Shown: one piece after another, positions 20,641-29,359 of the stretch | How the letters are laid out: each line of letters begins with the position of its first letter | Position numbering within the stretch: position 1 is the first letter of the stretch | NCBI RefSeq assembly: GCF_000819725.1 | Contig: NZ_CDDH01000062.1 | Span: 1 to 64,000 of the forward strand | DNA: 64,000 bases | Reading direction: 5' to 3' | Origin: Aeromonas australiensis | GTDB taxonomy: Bacteria; Pseudomonadota; Gammaproteobacteria; Enterobacterales; Aeromonadaceae | Notes under the pieces: generated by a model | Database searches by the model: none | Told to the model about the DNA's origin: nothing | Seen by the model: only the letters and a program-made list of their open reading frames with translations | Made by a program: the position numbers and the translations under genes

Positions 20641-21172
20641 TAATGCCAGTCAGTTAAGCCTGACTGGCATTGTTTTTATTGGTTGTTGCACCCTGAGCGT
20701 CTGTGGCCCTGGCTTCACACAGCGGGGTAACTCCTCCCGTCGTTCCAGTAGTACACACTGCCCCGCCTGCTGCCGCGCTATGCTTTTGTCCCCGCGTTCT
20801 TGGCGGGTTGGCTGGAAGGTGCTGGGGCGACAAAGGGGAGATTGTTGATCACTGGGCAAGAGGGTATCGAGCTGATTAACCTGCCGGGTCATGGGGATGT
20901 CGCGAAAGATGGTCATGCCGGTGATGGTCCAGACCAGAGACCCATGGAGATGTGGTGACGAGACAGGGTCACCACATCCTCTTCGGCGAGCAGGGGGGTG
21001 ATTAACTCGGGGAGCATGAGGTCGGCGAGTGTCTCAAAGCGGGCGGTATTACTGGTATAAAGGAGGATGAGGGCCTGCTCGATGCGCATAAAAAATCCGA
21101 AACCAATCAACTGGTTTCGGATTTTTACTGATCAGAAGGGTCAATCAATGGATCCTTAACTGACCTGTATTA
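20641..21172. mobile_element. Internally deleted IS4-family element (relic)
   Basis: The left end begins taatgccagtcagttaag and the right end is the complement of taatacaggtcagttaag. These ends match each other at 16 of 18 positions and resemble the IS4 terminal repeat. Length is 532 bp, against about 1.4 kb for a full element. A fragment of the transposase N-terminus remains inside. A perfect hairpin, aaaatccgaaacca/tggtttcggatttt, at about 21091-21126 sits just before the transposase start. No target duplication could be recognised. Confidence 0.65.
20700..21089 (-). pseudogene. N-terminal fragment of an IS4-family transposase
   Basis: From 21089 the frame reads MRIEQALILLY...LPELITPLLAEEDVVTLSRHHISM, the typical start of IS4-type transposases. 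The similarity then continues in another frame (MTIFRDIPMTRQVNQLD near 20890), so there is at least one frameshift. It then decays. The entire DDE catalytic domain is missing. Confidence 0.6.
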
Positions 21173-21212
21173 AGCCCGAAGGTGCCTGTTCACAATCTGA
21201 ATGGCTTGCCTA

Positions 21213-21809
21213 TCAGGCAGCGGCTTTCAGCTGTACGGCGGCGGCTTTCTTGTGATCGCCGATCGGCATCACGGTGCGGCCGAACTGCTCGTTGATCACG
21301 GTGGCCATGGCCAGGTAGATGGCGCTGGCGCCACAGATGATGCCTTCGAAACCGGCGATGGTGCCGATAAGTTCGCTGCCGGTGAAGTCACGGGCGGCCA
21401 GCAGGAAGAACAGCACGGTCAGGGAGGCGAACACGAACTGCTTGGCGCGCGGGTAGTTGATGGTGCCAACCAGCATGAACAGGGTGAACATGCCCCACAT
21501 CAGCAGATACCAACCCATGTAGGCGTGCGGCGTGGCTTCGGCCAGACCCATGGTCGGCATGATCAGCAGGAACACCAGGCTCAGCCAGAACAGGCCGTAG
21601 GAGGTGAACGCGGTTACACCGAAGGTGTTGCCACGCTTGTACTCCATGATGCCAGCAATGATCTGGGCGATGCCGCCGTAGCACAGGCCCATCGCCAGGA
21701 TCATGGCGCTGATGGGGAAGAAACCTGCGTTATGGATGTTCAGCAGGATGGTGGTCATACCGAAACCCATCAGACCCAGAGGGGCAGGGTTGGCCAATTT
21801 TTCGCTCAC
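21213..21809 (-). CDS. satP: Acetate/succinate:proton symporter (GPR1/FUN34/YaaH)
   Basis: A 198-residue inner-membrane protein with six predicted helices. It matches SatP/YaaH closely, including the family signature NPAPLGLMGFGMTTILLN near the start and QFVFASLTVLFFLLA. The end reads CGASAIYLAMATVINEQFGR. The family imports acetate and succinate with protons. The GTG at 21809 has a ggag RBS 8 bp upstream and gives an N-terminus matching SatP; the ATG six codons earlier lacks one. Confidence 0.9.
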   Translation of the reverse strand: MSEKLANPAPLGLMGFGMTTILLNIHNAGFFPISAMILAMGLCYGGIAQIIAGIMEYKRGNTFGVTAFTSYGLFWLSLVFLLIMPTMGLAEATPHAYMGWYLLMWGMFTLFMLVGTINYPRAKQFVFASLTVLFFLLAARDFTGSELIGTIAGFEGIICGASAIYLAMATVINEQFGRTVMPIGDHKKAAAVQLKAAA

Positions 21810-21937
21810 GTGGCGTTCTCCAAACATAGAGGTGGGGGTTAACAAAAGACGCGCGATTTTAGGCAGGCTAGGGCGCGCCTGCAAGGGGGCAAGGGGGATA
21901 AATCGTAAAAAAACTACGTATTTATTTGCGTCAGCGG

Positions 21938-21977
21938 CCAAATGCTCACCAAATCAGGCGGTTTGGTGAGCATTTGG
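21938..21977. promoter_or_regulatory. Long palindrome upstream of satP
   Basis: A perfect inverted repeat with 16-bp arms, ccaaatgctcaccaaa and tttggtgagcatttgg, around an 8-bp centre. It lies between the satP start and the end of the next leftward gene. Neither strand has a T run after it, so it is more likely an operator, or an mRNA 3'-end structure, than a classical terminator. Confidence 0.5.
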
Positions 21978-22033
21978 TGTCAAAATAGTTGAAGGCTTGT
22001 ATTTTTATTACGCTTTTGCGCAGTGCGGCGGCG

Positions 22034-25000
22034 TTACTGATCCAGCGTCAGGATCACTTTGGCTTCCTTGTCGCCTTCTTTGACTTGACTGTCGAGCACG
22101 AACAGTCGTTCCGGCGTGATCCCCTGGCTGTCGACCAGAAACTCCTTGGTATTTTGCGCCCGGCGCATGGCGAGACTGCGCAGGGATTTGGCGGTGATGA
22201 GCTGCTGATCTCGTAGCAGGGTCACCGCCAGATCCCGCAGTGCGGCACTCTTGCTATCCAGTTCAAAACGCTCGGCCAATTCATCAAGGTCTTCGCCAAA
22301 ACGCTCCTCGTAAGCCCGGGCCAGCGCCTGTTGCAGCGCTGGGTCTTGTTCCAGCAGGTTGAGGTTGGCCTGATTGCCGGTGAGCTTGGTCAGTACCCGC
22401 TCCAGTTTTTGCCGTTGCAGGATGGGGCGCTCCTCGTTGAAGTTGACCTTGCCGCGAATGTTCATGCTGAGCTTGGGGCGCTCCTTGAGGGCCTGCGCCA
22501 GCTTGATCAGTTTCTCCTGCTGGGTGGGAGTGAGATTGGGATCCCCCGGCAGGAAGGGGAGTTCATCGAGATCATCGGTGCCATCGCTCAGCGAGGCGAG
22601 CAGGGAGAAGGGAGAAGTGATGGCTTTGCGCAGGGTGTTGCCGAGCACATCCCAGAAGATATTGCCGATGCTGAAGTCCGGTTGATCGAGATCGCCCTTC
22701 ACCTTGAGGTTCATCTTTATCACCCCGTTGGCATCGCTCAGCAGGGCGATGGCCAGCCCCAGTGGCAGCTCTTTGGCCTGCTCGCTTTTGATCTTCTCAC
22801 CCAGTTGCAGCTTCTTGATGGTGATATCGTTATCCCCCTCAAGCCGGTTGCCCTCCAGCTTGTAGTGCAGCTTCATGGAGAGCTGGCCTTTGTCGATGGC
22901 ATAACCGGCATAGGTGCCCGAGTAGGGGGTAAAGGTGGTGAGCTCCAGATTATTGAAGGCCACCGCGATGTCGAGAACCGGATTATCGATCAGCAGGTTG
23001 GTGCCGCCGCGAATGGTCACAGGTGCATAGCGATCCACCTTGCCGTTGAAGGCGAGATCGGAGCGTTGTCCCGGAATATTGCTGATATGGCTGCTTTGGC
23101 CGTCCAGCGAGGCGATGTCCACCACAAAATCCTGACTCAGACTGCGATCGGCAAAGCGCAGGTTGCCTTGCTCGGTGCGCAGCTGGTCAAGGGTGAAACG
23201 AAAGTCAGGGGCCTTGCTGTCTGCGCTCGTCCTGTTGTCTGCAGCCGCTTGTGGCTTGTTGCTCGCCGTCGATTGCGGCAACAGCAGCTGTTGCAGGTTG
23301 GTGGTGCCATCTTCGTTGATCTCGATACGGGCGAAGGGCTTGTTCAGGGTTATCTCCTTGACTCGCATCTGCTGGCTGATGCCGTCATAGGCCAGACCGG
23401 TGAGGGCCAGGGTGCTGAACTCCAGCAGCCGCTGATTGTCTGCCCGATCGACTACCTTGAGCCCGTTGATATCTAGCCCCCCTTGCAGGGTCAGCTTGCT
23501 CAGTTCTCCTTGTTCCGTGGTGGCGAGCTCGAGTCGGGTCTTGCTGTTTAGCAGCCCGTTTTGCACCTTGATACGGACCAGATCGGTCAGATAGGGCTGC
23601 GCCAGCGTCAGGGGCAGTCCCTGCTGGTTGATGTCGCCGCTTAAGGCGAAAGGGGTCAGGGTCAATTGGCCATCAAAGGTGAGGGGGCTGCTCTGATCGA
23701 TGTGGGTGGCCAGGGTCACTTTGCTCGGTTGCTGCTCCTTGTTGCCCAACGGCCCCAGTGTCAGCTGGAGAGCGGAGAGCTGGCGGACCAGCGGTTTTCC
23801 GCTGCTCGACTCGGTGAGGGTGAGATCGCCCTTGTCGATGGCGATCTGCCTGATCTGCCACTGCCAGGGGGTGTCAGCCGTCTCTTGCTTGCCGTTACCG
23901 GCTGCCTTTGCTTGTTGTGCCGACTTGGGCGCCGCATTGCTGGGCACCTCGTTTGCGGTGTTGGTTTCTTTGACGGGCTTGGCGGGGGCCTGTTCAATCA
24001 GCAAGTCAGCCAGATCCAGTTCCAGCTGTGGGGTGAGGGTGGCTTTGATCAGGGGTTGTTGCAGGGTTATCTTGCCGATCTGTAGCGACTGTTTCTGGCC
24101 ATCGACAGCCAGATCGCTCAGGGCCAGCTGGCTGAAGCGGGCAAACTCGTCGCCCTGGTGTTTTTTAAGTTGCCAGTTGTCCAGGGTCAGCTTGCCTTTG
24201 GACAATTGCCACTGCACCCCTTGCTTGCCCTCTTTGAACAGGTACTCCACCTCTGCATTGGCGTGGCCCTTGGCCAGATCCAGCTTGAGATAGGGAGCCC
24301 AGAGCGGGGCGAAGGGTTTCAGCTCGACCTGTTTGAGGCTCACCTTGCCCTGACCCATGCCGCTCATCATATCGAGTTTGCCGTGAGCGGTGAGGCAGCT
24401 TTTGCCGTTGATGGCGGCGCTCAGCTGATAGGTTGTTGGATGGTTTGCCTCGGTGCGCAGGTTATCGAGCTTAAGGGTCACTTTTTCCAGAGTGAGGGGC
24501 GGTAACCAGCCGGGCTCGCTCTTCTTGCGTTGATCCCGATAGCGCACATGGCCGTCGATGATCGCGAGACTGGCAATGTCCACCAGCAGCGGGGCGCTGG
24601 TTGTGTCGGGCTCGGGAGAGGGGGCAAGCAGGGTGGTCAGGGCATCGGTGAGATTGAGTCGAACATCCCCTTCTTTGTCTGCCAGCCGTTGCAACTGCAC
24701 CACGGGTTTGGTCAGGGTGACAGTGGAAAGCACGACCCCTTGCTGCTGCCAGCTTGCTTGCAGGTCTGGGGTGATAAAGAGCTGTTCAAAACCGATGATG
24801 GGCTGCTGTTTGGCATCAAGCAGGGCAGTGGCGCCGAGGGTGAGAGAAGGGTTGCGCAGTCCTAGATTAATCTCCCCCAGCGTTAGTTGCAGGCCATAGT
24901 GCTCGGCCAGCCAGCCGGGCAGATAGTGCTGGACCAGACGGGGGGTCTGCCACAGCAGCAGGGTGATCAGGATAAGCAGCAGTAGAAAAGCGTAGGCAAG

Positions 25001-25048
25001 GTAGCGCAGCAAGCGAAACTTGGGGGACGCGGGTTTGGTGGTGTTCAT
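22034..25048 (-). CDS. Large DUF748 / AsmA-like envelope protein
   Basis: A 1004-residue protein anchored by one N-terminal transmembrane helix (about residues 15-36), with a long periplasmic beta-rich region made of repeated hydrophobic/Gly patterns and low-complexity Gln/Lys/Ala linkers. The arrangement fits DUF748 proteins, related to AsmA/TamB-type bridge proteins thought to handle lipid movement between membranes. Terms such as RFDGQLTL, GLDINGLKV and GKVDRYAPVTIRG reflect the repeated strands. The ATG at 25048 has ggga(g)tg upstream; another ATG five codons earlier is less well placed. A lipid-transport role is inferred from family resemblance. Confidence 0.8.
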   Translation of the reverse strand: MNTTKPASPKFRLLRYLAYAFLLLLILITLLLWQTPRLVQHYLPGWLAEHYGLQLTLGEINLGLRNPSLTLGATALLDAKQQPIIGFEQLFITPDLQASWQQQGVVLSTVTLTKPVVQLQRLADKEGDVRLNLTDALTTLLAPSPEPDTTSAPLLVDIASLAIIDGHVRYRDQRKKSEPGWLPPLTLEKVTLKLDNLRTEANHPTTYQLSAAINGKSCLTAHGKLDMMSGMGQGKVSLKQVELKPFAPLWAPYLKLDLAKGHANAEVEYLFKEGKQGVQWQLSKGKLTLDNWQLKKHQGDEFARFSQLALSDLAVDGQKQSLQIGKITLQQPLIKATLTPQLELDLADLLIEQAPAKPVKETNTANEVPSNAAPKSAQQAKAAGNGKQETADTPWQWQIRQIAIDKGDLTLTESSSGKPLVRQLSALQLTLGPLGNKEQQPSKVTLATHIDQSSPLTFDGQLTLTPFALSGDINQQGLPLTLAQPYLTDLVRIKVQNGLLNSKTRLELATTEQGELSKLTLQGGLDINGLKVVDRADNQRLLEFSTLALTGLAYDGISQQMRVKEITLNKPFARIEINEDGTTNLQQLLLPQSTASNKPQAAADNRTSADSKAPDFRFTLDQLRTEQGNLRFADRSLSQDFVVDIASLDGQSSHISNIPGQRSDLAFNGKVDRYAPVTIRGGTNLLIDNPVLDIAVAFNNLELTTFTPYSGTYAGYAIDKGQLSMKLHYKLEGNRLEGDNDITIKKLQLGEKIKSEQAKELPLGLAIALLSDANGVIKMNLKVKGDLDQPDFSIGNIFWDVLGNTLRKAITSPFSLLASLSDGTDDLDELPFLPGDPNLTPTQQEKLIKLAQALKERPKLSMNIRGKVNFNEERPILQRQKLERVLTKLTGNQANLNLLEQDPALQQALARAYEERFGEDLDELAERFELDSKSAALRDLAVTLLRDQQLITAKSLRSLAMRRAQNTKEFLVDSQGITPERLFVLDSQVKEGDKEAKVILTLDQ

Positions 25049-25100
25049 TTGGTGCACTCCCATTCGGTTCCCGCCATGGTACAGAAAAGCCGGATAAAAA

Positions 25101-25862
25101 TCATGGGGTTGCGTGCTGTTGTACGCCGTACTTTGTCCAAAGGCGATCCAGTTCCCCCTTTTGTTGCAGGGCTGCCAGCCACTGCTCCAGCTGAGCAGGG
25201 GTGATGGGGGCCGCAGGGTGAAGAATGGCGCGGTGCTGATAGTGTTGATCCCATTTTTGCGAGATCAGCAGCCGCTCGGCTGTGTCGGGGTGGGCCAGCA
25301 GGTACTGGTTAAGGTACGAGATGTTGAGTATGGCCACTTCGCCACGTTCTTTGAGTAGCGCTTGCAGGGCGCTGATGTTGTCTTTGAACAGCGTGATATT
25401 GAGTCTGCGATGCAGGTAGACGGGGTCGGCATTGAACTGGCCGATGCCGTAGTGATAGCCGGTTACCCCGATCAGGTGGTGCCGGGAGGGGTCATCGAAA
25501 AAGTGTTGATCCCGGCCCGCTTTGCGCAGGGCCACGTAGACCTCGCCACCACCGAGAAAGGGCGCGGTCATCTTGATGTTATCAGTGCTCCAGCCCCACT
25601 TGGTGTCTTCAAACAGCATCAGCGAGAAACGGCCCAGCTCGAGCGCCTTGTAACGGTTGGCGGCCGAGGTGGGCACAAAGATAAATTTCACCTCTTGCTG
25701 GATTTCGTTGAGCTTGGTGATGAGATCCAGAGTGAGCCCTTCATAGTGCGAATCGGAGAGTTTGACCACAAAGGGGGCATAGGGGTAACCGCCAACCTTG
25801 ACGAGGGGATGGCTCCAGCCAGAGAGGCTGAATAAAAGCAAAAAACAGCACCAATATCTCAT
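25101..25862 (-). CDS. Periplasmic solute-binding protein (family 3-like)
   Basis: A 253-residue exported protein with a signal peptide (about residues 1-17, ending GWSHP). The mature part shows the SBP_bac_3 arrangement: VKVGGYPYAPFV, then YEGLTLDLITKLNE, then IGVTGYHYGIGQF, and a final helix before LDRLWTKYGV. No permease or ATPase gene is adjacent, so it may be an orphan binding protein or sensor-like periplasmic protein. The ligand is unknown. It lies 36 bp after liuR on the same strand. Confidence 0.8.
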   Translation of the reverse strand: MRYWCCFLLLFSLSGWSHPLVKVGGYPYAPFVVKLSDSHYEGLTLDLITKLNEIQQEVKFIFVPTSAANRYKALELGRFSLMLFEDTKWGWSTDNIKMTAPFLGGGEVYVALRKAGRDQHFFDDPSRHHLIGVTGYHYGIGQFNADPVYLHRRLNITLFKDNISALQALLKERGEVAILNISYLNQYLLAHPDTAERLLISQKWDQHYQHRAILHPAAPITPAQLEQWLAALQQKGELDRLWTKYGVQQHATP

Positions 25863-25898
25863 GGGATCCCCAGGGCAATAGCGTGCTCCCAGATTCGG

Positions 25899-26309
25899 TT
25901 AATCTGCGCGTTTTTTCAAGCTGTTAAGGGAATTAACACAGCGTTGTTCGGCGGCCGCCAGTTCGGCCATCACCATCTGGATATCTTCCAGCTGCTGGCG
26001 CAGCACGCCGCGTTTTGCCTCTATCAACTGGATCATGGAGTGGAGCTGGGTCTTGCTCGATTTGTCGGTGTCGTACATATCGAACAGCTCGCGGATCTCG
26101 GCGAGGCTAAACCCCAGCCGTTTGCCGCGCAGGGTCAACTTGAGCCGGATCTTGTCCCTGTGGTGGTAGATGCGGGTTTGCCCCTCCCGCTGTGGGGTCA
26201 GCAGCCCCTCATCCTCGTAGTAGCGGATAGTACGGGGCGTAACATCGAACTCATGGGCCAGCTCCGAAATGCTGTAGGTGGTCTCATTCCCTGCCTGCGG
26301 CTTGGACAT
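25899..26309 (-). CDS. liuR: MerR-family regulator of leucine catabolism, LiuR
   Basis: A 136-residue regulator with a MerR-type winged-helix DNA-binding domain at the N-terminus (YSISELAHEFDVTPRTIRYYEDEGLL, residues about 11-36), then a dimerising coiled coil and a short C-terminus. LiuR regulates liu genes in Gammaproteobacteria. The ATG at 26309 starts the conserved domain. It is the last gene of the liu operon, 14 bp after liuE, which implies autoregulation. A candidate operator lies at 33057. Confidence 0.87.
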   Translation of the reverse strand: MSKPQAGNETTYSISELAHEFDVTPRTIRYYEDEGLLTPQREGQTRIYHHRDKIRLKLTLRGKRLGFSLAEIRELFDMYDTDKSSKTQLHSMIQLIEAKRGVLRQQLEDIQMVMAELAAAEQRCVNSLNSLKKRAD

Positions 26310-26322
26310 GATCTGGCTCCTG

Positions 26323-27279
26323 TCAGAGGGAGGTGGATTGGCAGAGACGGGCCCGCAGCCGCTCGGCATTGGCGTGCAGGGCCCGGCCTACCCGGGAGCC
26401 GTTGGGGCGACCGAGCTGCTCGCTGACCCACTGGCCGGTGGCGGCCAGCTTGTCGAGATCGACCCCGGTGCTCATGCCAAGGCCGTGCAGCAGGTAGACC
26501 ACCTCCTCCGAGGCGATGTTGCCAGAGGCACCGGGGGCATAAGGGCAACCGCCGAGCCCCGCCACCGAACAGTCGATGGTGCGGATGCCGCGCTCGAGTG
26601 CGGGCAGCAGGTTGGCCAGCCCCTGGCCGTAGGTATCGTGAAAATGGACAGCGAGCCGCCCCGCCGGGATCTCGTGCAGCACCGCATCCAGCATGGGGGC
26701 CACCGTGCCCGGGGTGCCGACGCCTATGGTGTCCCCCAGCGATATCTCGTGGCAGCCGAGATCGAACAACTGCTCGGCCATGGCGGCGACCCGTTTCGGG
26801 CGGGTCGGGCCATCGAACGGGCAGGCGATGACAGTAGAGAGATAACCGCGCACCTTGATGCCGAGGCGGCGTGCCTCCTGCACCAGCGGGGCGAAGCGCA
26901 CCAGCGACTCCTCCACGCTGATGCCGATATTGGCCCGGGTAAAGCCATCGGAGCAGGCGGTGAAGAGGCCAATCTCGTCGGCACGGGCGGCAATGGCGGC
27001 CTGCAAGCCTTGCAGATTGGGTACCAGAGCGCCGTAACGGGTCGGTCCCTTGCGCGGCAGTGCCTCGAACAGCGCTGCAGAGTCCGCCATCTGCGGCACC
27101 TTTTTGGGCGATACAAAGGCGCCCACCTCGATACGCTGCAGACCGCTGTCAGCCAGGCGCTGGATCAGCTCCAGCCGCTGCACCAGGGAGAGGGGCGCGG
27201 CTTCATTCTGCAAGCCGTCCCGCGGACCCATCTCCACCAGACTGACCCTGTCGTCATGGGGTTGCTGCGATCGATTCAT
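26323..27279 (-). CDS. liuE: Hydroxymethylglutaryl-CoA lyase
   Basis: A 318-residue TIM-barrel enzyme cleaving HMG-CoA to acetoacetate and acetyl-CoA, the last step of leucine breakdown. The barrel start VEMGPRDGLQNE has the catalytic arginine and metal-binding aspartate, HFHDTYGQGLAN has two metal-binding histidines, and the flexible-loop signature GLGGCPYAPGASGN carries the catalytic cysteine. The ATG at 27279 overlaps the liuD stop (ATGA) and has a ggagg RBS. Confidence 0.95.
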   Translation of the reverse strand: MNRSQQPHDDRVSLVEMGPRDGLQNEAAPLSLVQRLELIQRLADSGLQRIEVGAFVSPKKVPQMADSAALFEALPRKGPTRYGALVPNLQGLQAAIAARADEIGLFTACSDGFTRANIGISVEESLVRFAPLVQEARRLGIKVRGYLSTVIACPFDGPTRPKRVAAMAEQLFDLGCHEISLGDTIGVGTPGTVAPMLDAVLHEIPAGRLAVHFHDTYGQGLANLLPALERGIRTIDCSVAGLGGCPYAPGASGNIASEEVVYLLHGLGMSTGVDLDKLAATGQWVSEQLGRPNGSRVGRALHANAERLRARLCQSTSL

Positions 27280-29246
27280 GGGTGATCCTCCTGTGAAGCT
27301 ATCTCTTCGGCAAAGCGCACCAGAACGGCCCCCTGGCTCACCTGCTCGCCCTGTTTGCACTGCAGGGCTTCAATTACCCCGTCCCGCTCTGCACGCAGTT
27401 GGTGTTCCATCTTCATCGCCTCCAGCACCAGCAGGGGTTGCCCCTTGCTGACAGTTTGTCCCTGCTCGACCAGCACGGCTACCACGATGCCGTGCATAGG
27501 GGCGATGGCGCCCTGCGCCTTCTCGTTTGCTTGATCATGGTGGTGACTGTGCAGCTGATCATCGGCCGTGAAGCGGATGCGCTGGCCCCCCAGGGTCATG
27601 ATGAAGGTTGCCTCCGAGCCTGGGACTGTCTGAATGGGGATTAGCTGCCAGCAACCACCCTGTTGCAGCCGCATATGGTCATCGCCTTTTTGGTAGCAAC
27701 GGGTCTCCCCTTGCCACGCAAACTGGCCGTCACGATCGTGAAGGGTCAATACCCGGCGCTCATCGCCGATGCGCACCGCCGCCGTCCAGCCGCGATCCGG
27801 CCCCAGCCGAAATCCGCAGGCTTGCTGCCAGGGGGAGGTGCCCCCAGGGCGGCTCGCCAGCCAGAGAGTTGCCAGCGGCCAGGCAAGCGTTGGGATAGGC
27901 AGGGCATCGGTGGGAATGGGCCACTGGGTATGGTGACCCATGGCCAGGACGTCAGGCTCTTCACACAGGCGCAGCAACAGCGGGCCGTTGTGTACCAGCG
28001 GGCCGAGATCCAGCGCTGCCAGCGCATCGGCCAGTTTGGCGAACGCCTCGGCACGGCTCTGGCCGTGGGCGATCAGCTTGGCGATCATGGGATCGTAATA
28101 GGGGCTGACTTCATCGCCTGCGGTAACGCCGGTGTCGATGCGCACGCCAACGGGCCAGTGGAGCCAATGGATAGGCCCGCTGGCGGGCAGAAAACCGGCC
28201 GCCACATCCTCGGCGTAGAGACGTGCCTCCACCGCATGGCCGCGCAGCACCACCTCATCCTGGGTGAGTGGCAGCGGCTTGCCTTCGGCCACCGCCAGCT
28301 GCCAGGCCACCAGATCCTGCCCGGTCACCGCTTCGGTGACCGGATGCTCTACCTGCAGTCGGGTATTCATCTCCATAAAGAAGAACTCATCCTTGCAGAG
28401 CAGGAATTCGATGGTGCCCGCCCCCTGATAGTGGATGGCCCGGGCGGCGGCCACGGCAGCCTCGCCCATGGCGCGGCGCAGCGCAGGAGGGATATCGGGG
28501 GCGGGCGCCTCTTCGATCACCTTCTGATGGCGCCGCTGCAAGGAGCAGTCCCTGTCCCCCAGATAGATGGCGTTACCTAGGCTATCGGCAAACACCTGCA
28601 CCTCAACATGGCGAGCCTGGGGCAGATAGCGCTCCAGCAGCACCAGATCGTCGCCAAAGGCGGCCTTGGCTTCCCGTTTGACTGCCGCCAGCGACTCGGC
28701 AAAGTCGGCCAGCTGATCGACCCGGCGCATCCCCTTGCCACCGCCGCCACTGGCGGCCTTGATAAGTAGCGGGAAGCCAATCTGGCTCGCCTGATCGCGC
28801 AAGAAGTCCGGCCGCTGATCGGTGCCGTGATAGCCGGGCAGCACAGGTACACCGGCAGCCTGCATCAGCGCCTTGGCGCCCGATTTATCGCCCATAGCGA
28901 GAATGGCGGCGCCGCTTGGTCCTATAAAGCGCAGACCATGTTGCTCGCAGGCGGTGGCAAAATCGCTGTTTTCAGACAAAAAACCATAACCGGGATGGAT
29001 GGCATCGGCCTGTGCAGCTTTGGCAATGTGCAGCACCTTGCCGGTGTCGAGATAGCTCTCGCGGGCGGGGGGCGGCCCCAAATGCCAGGCTTCGTCGGCT
29101 TCGCGCACATGCATGGCGCGGGCGTCGGCGTCCGAGTAGAGGGCGATGGTGTGAATGCCGAGGCGTTTCGCCGTTTTGATGATGCGCACGGCGATTTCGC
29201 CGCGATTGGCAATCAGCAGGCGCTTAATTGGAGTGTGATGGGTCAT
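27276..29246 (-). CDS. liuD: Methylcrotonyl-CoA carboxylase, biotin-containing subunit
   Basis: A 656-residue alpha subunit. The N-terminal biotin carboxylase domain starts IKRLLIANRGEIAVRI; its ATP-grasp loop is KAASGGGGKGMR and active-site segments include FMEMNTRLQVEHPVTE. The C-terminal biotin carrier domain has the biotinylated lysine in LEAMKMEHQL, about 40 residues from the end. With LiuB it carboxylates 3-methylcrotonyl-CoA to 3-methylglutaconyl-CoA. The ATG at 29246 overlaps the stop of a 38-codon frame that is a partial copy of its own start. Confidence 0.95.
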   Translation of the reverse strand: MTHHTPIKRLLIANRGEIAVRIIKTAKRLGIHTIALYSDADARAMHVREADEAWHLGPPPARESYLDTGKVLHIAKAAQADAIHPGYGFLSENSDFATACEQHGLRFIGPSGAAILAMGDKSGAKALMQAAGVPVLPGYHGTDQRPDFLRDQASQIGFPLLIKAASGGGGKGMRRVDQLADFAESLAAVKREAKAAFGDDLVLLERYLPQARHVEVQVFADSLGNAIYLGDRDCSLQRRHQKVIEEAPAPDIPPALRRAMGEAAVAAARAIHYQGAGTIEFLLCKDEFFFMEMNTRLQVEHPVTEAVTGQDLVAWQLAVAEGKPLPLTQDEVVLRGHAVEARLYAEDVAAGFLPASGPIHWLHWPVGVRIDTGVTAGDEVSPYYDPMIAKLIAHGQSRAEAFAKLADALAALDLGPLVHNGPLLLRLCEEPDVLAMGHHTQWPIPTDALPIPTLAWPLATLWLASRPGGTSPWQQACGFRLGPDRGWTAAVRIGDERRVLTLHDRDGQFAWQGETRCYQKGDDHMRLQQGGCWQLIPIQTVPGSEATFIMTLGGQRIRFTADDQLHSHHHDQANEKAQGAIAPMHGIVVAVLVEQGQTVSKGQPLLVLEAMKMEHQLRAERDGVIEALQCKQGEQVSQGAVLVRFAEEIASQEDHP

Positions 29247-29359
29247 GCTGGCTCCCTGTTGTTCAAGGCGCACAAATGCGAAGCGTGTTGATCCACACGC
29301 CAGTGATATTGACCACAGTTGGCGATCAGCAAGCGTTTGATGGGCTGGTATTGAGTCAT
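29243..29359 (-). CDS. 38-codon frame between liuC and liuD, partial copy of the liuD start
   Basis: The ATG at 29359 overlaps the liuC stop, and the TGA at 29245-29243 overlaps the liuD ATG. It therefore sits in the operon with ATGA junctions on both sides. Its first 15 residues (MTQYQPIKRLLIANC) mirror the LiuD start (MTHHTPIKRLLIANR). The rest (GQYHWRVDQHASHLC...) is unrelated to LiuD in this frame. It looks like a small duplication that kept translational coupling intact; it could act as a coupling leader for liuD or be neutral. Translation is plausible but unproven. Confidence 0.55.
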   Translation of the reverse strand: MTQYQPIKRLLIANCGQYHWRVDQHASHLCALNNREPA

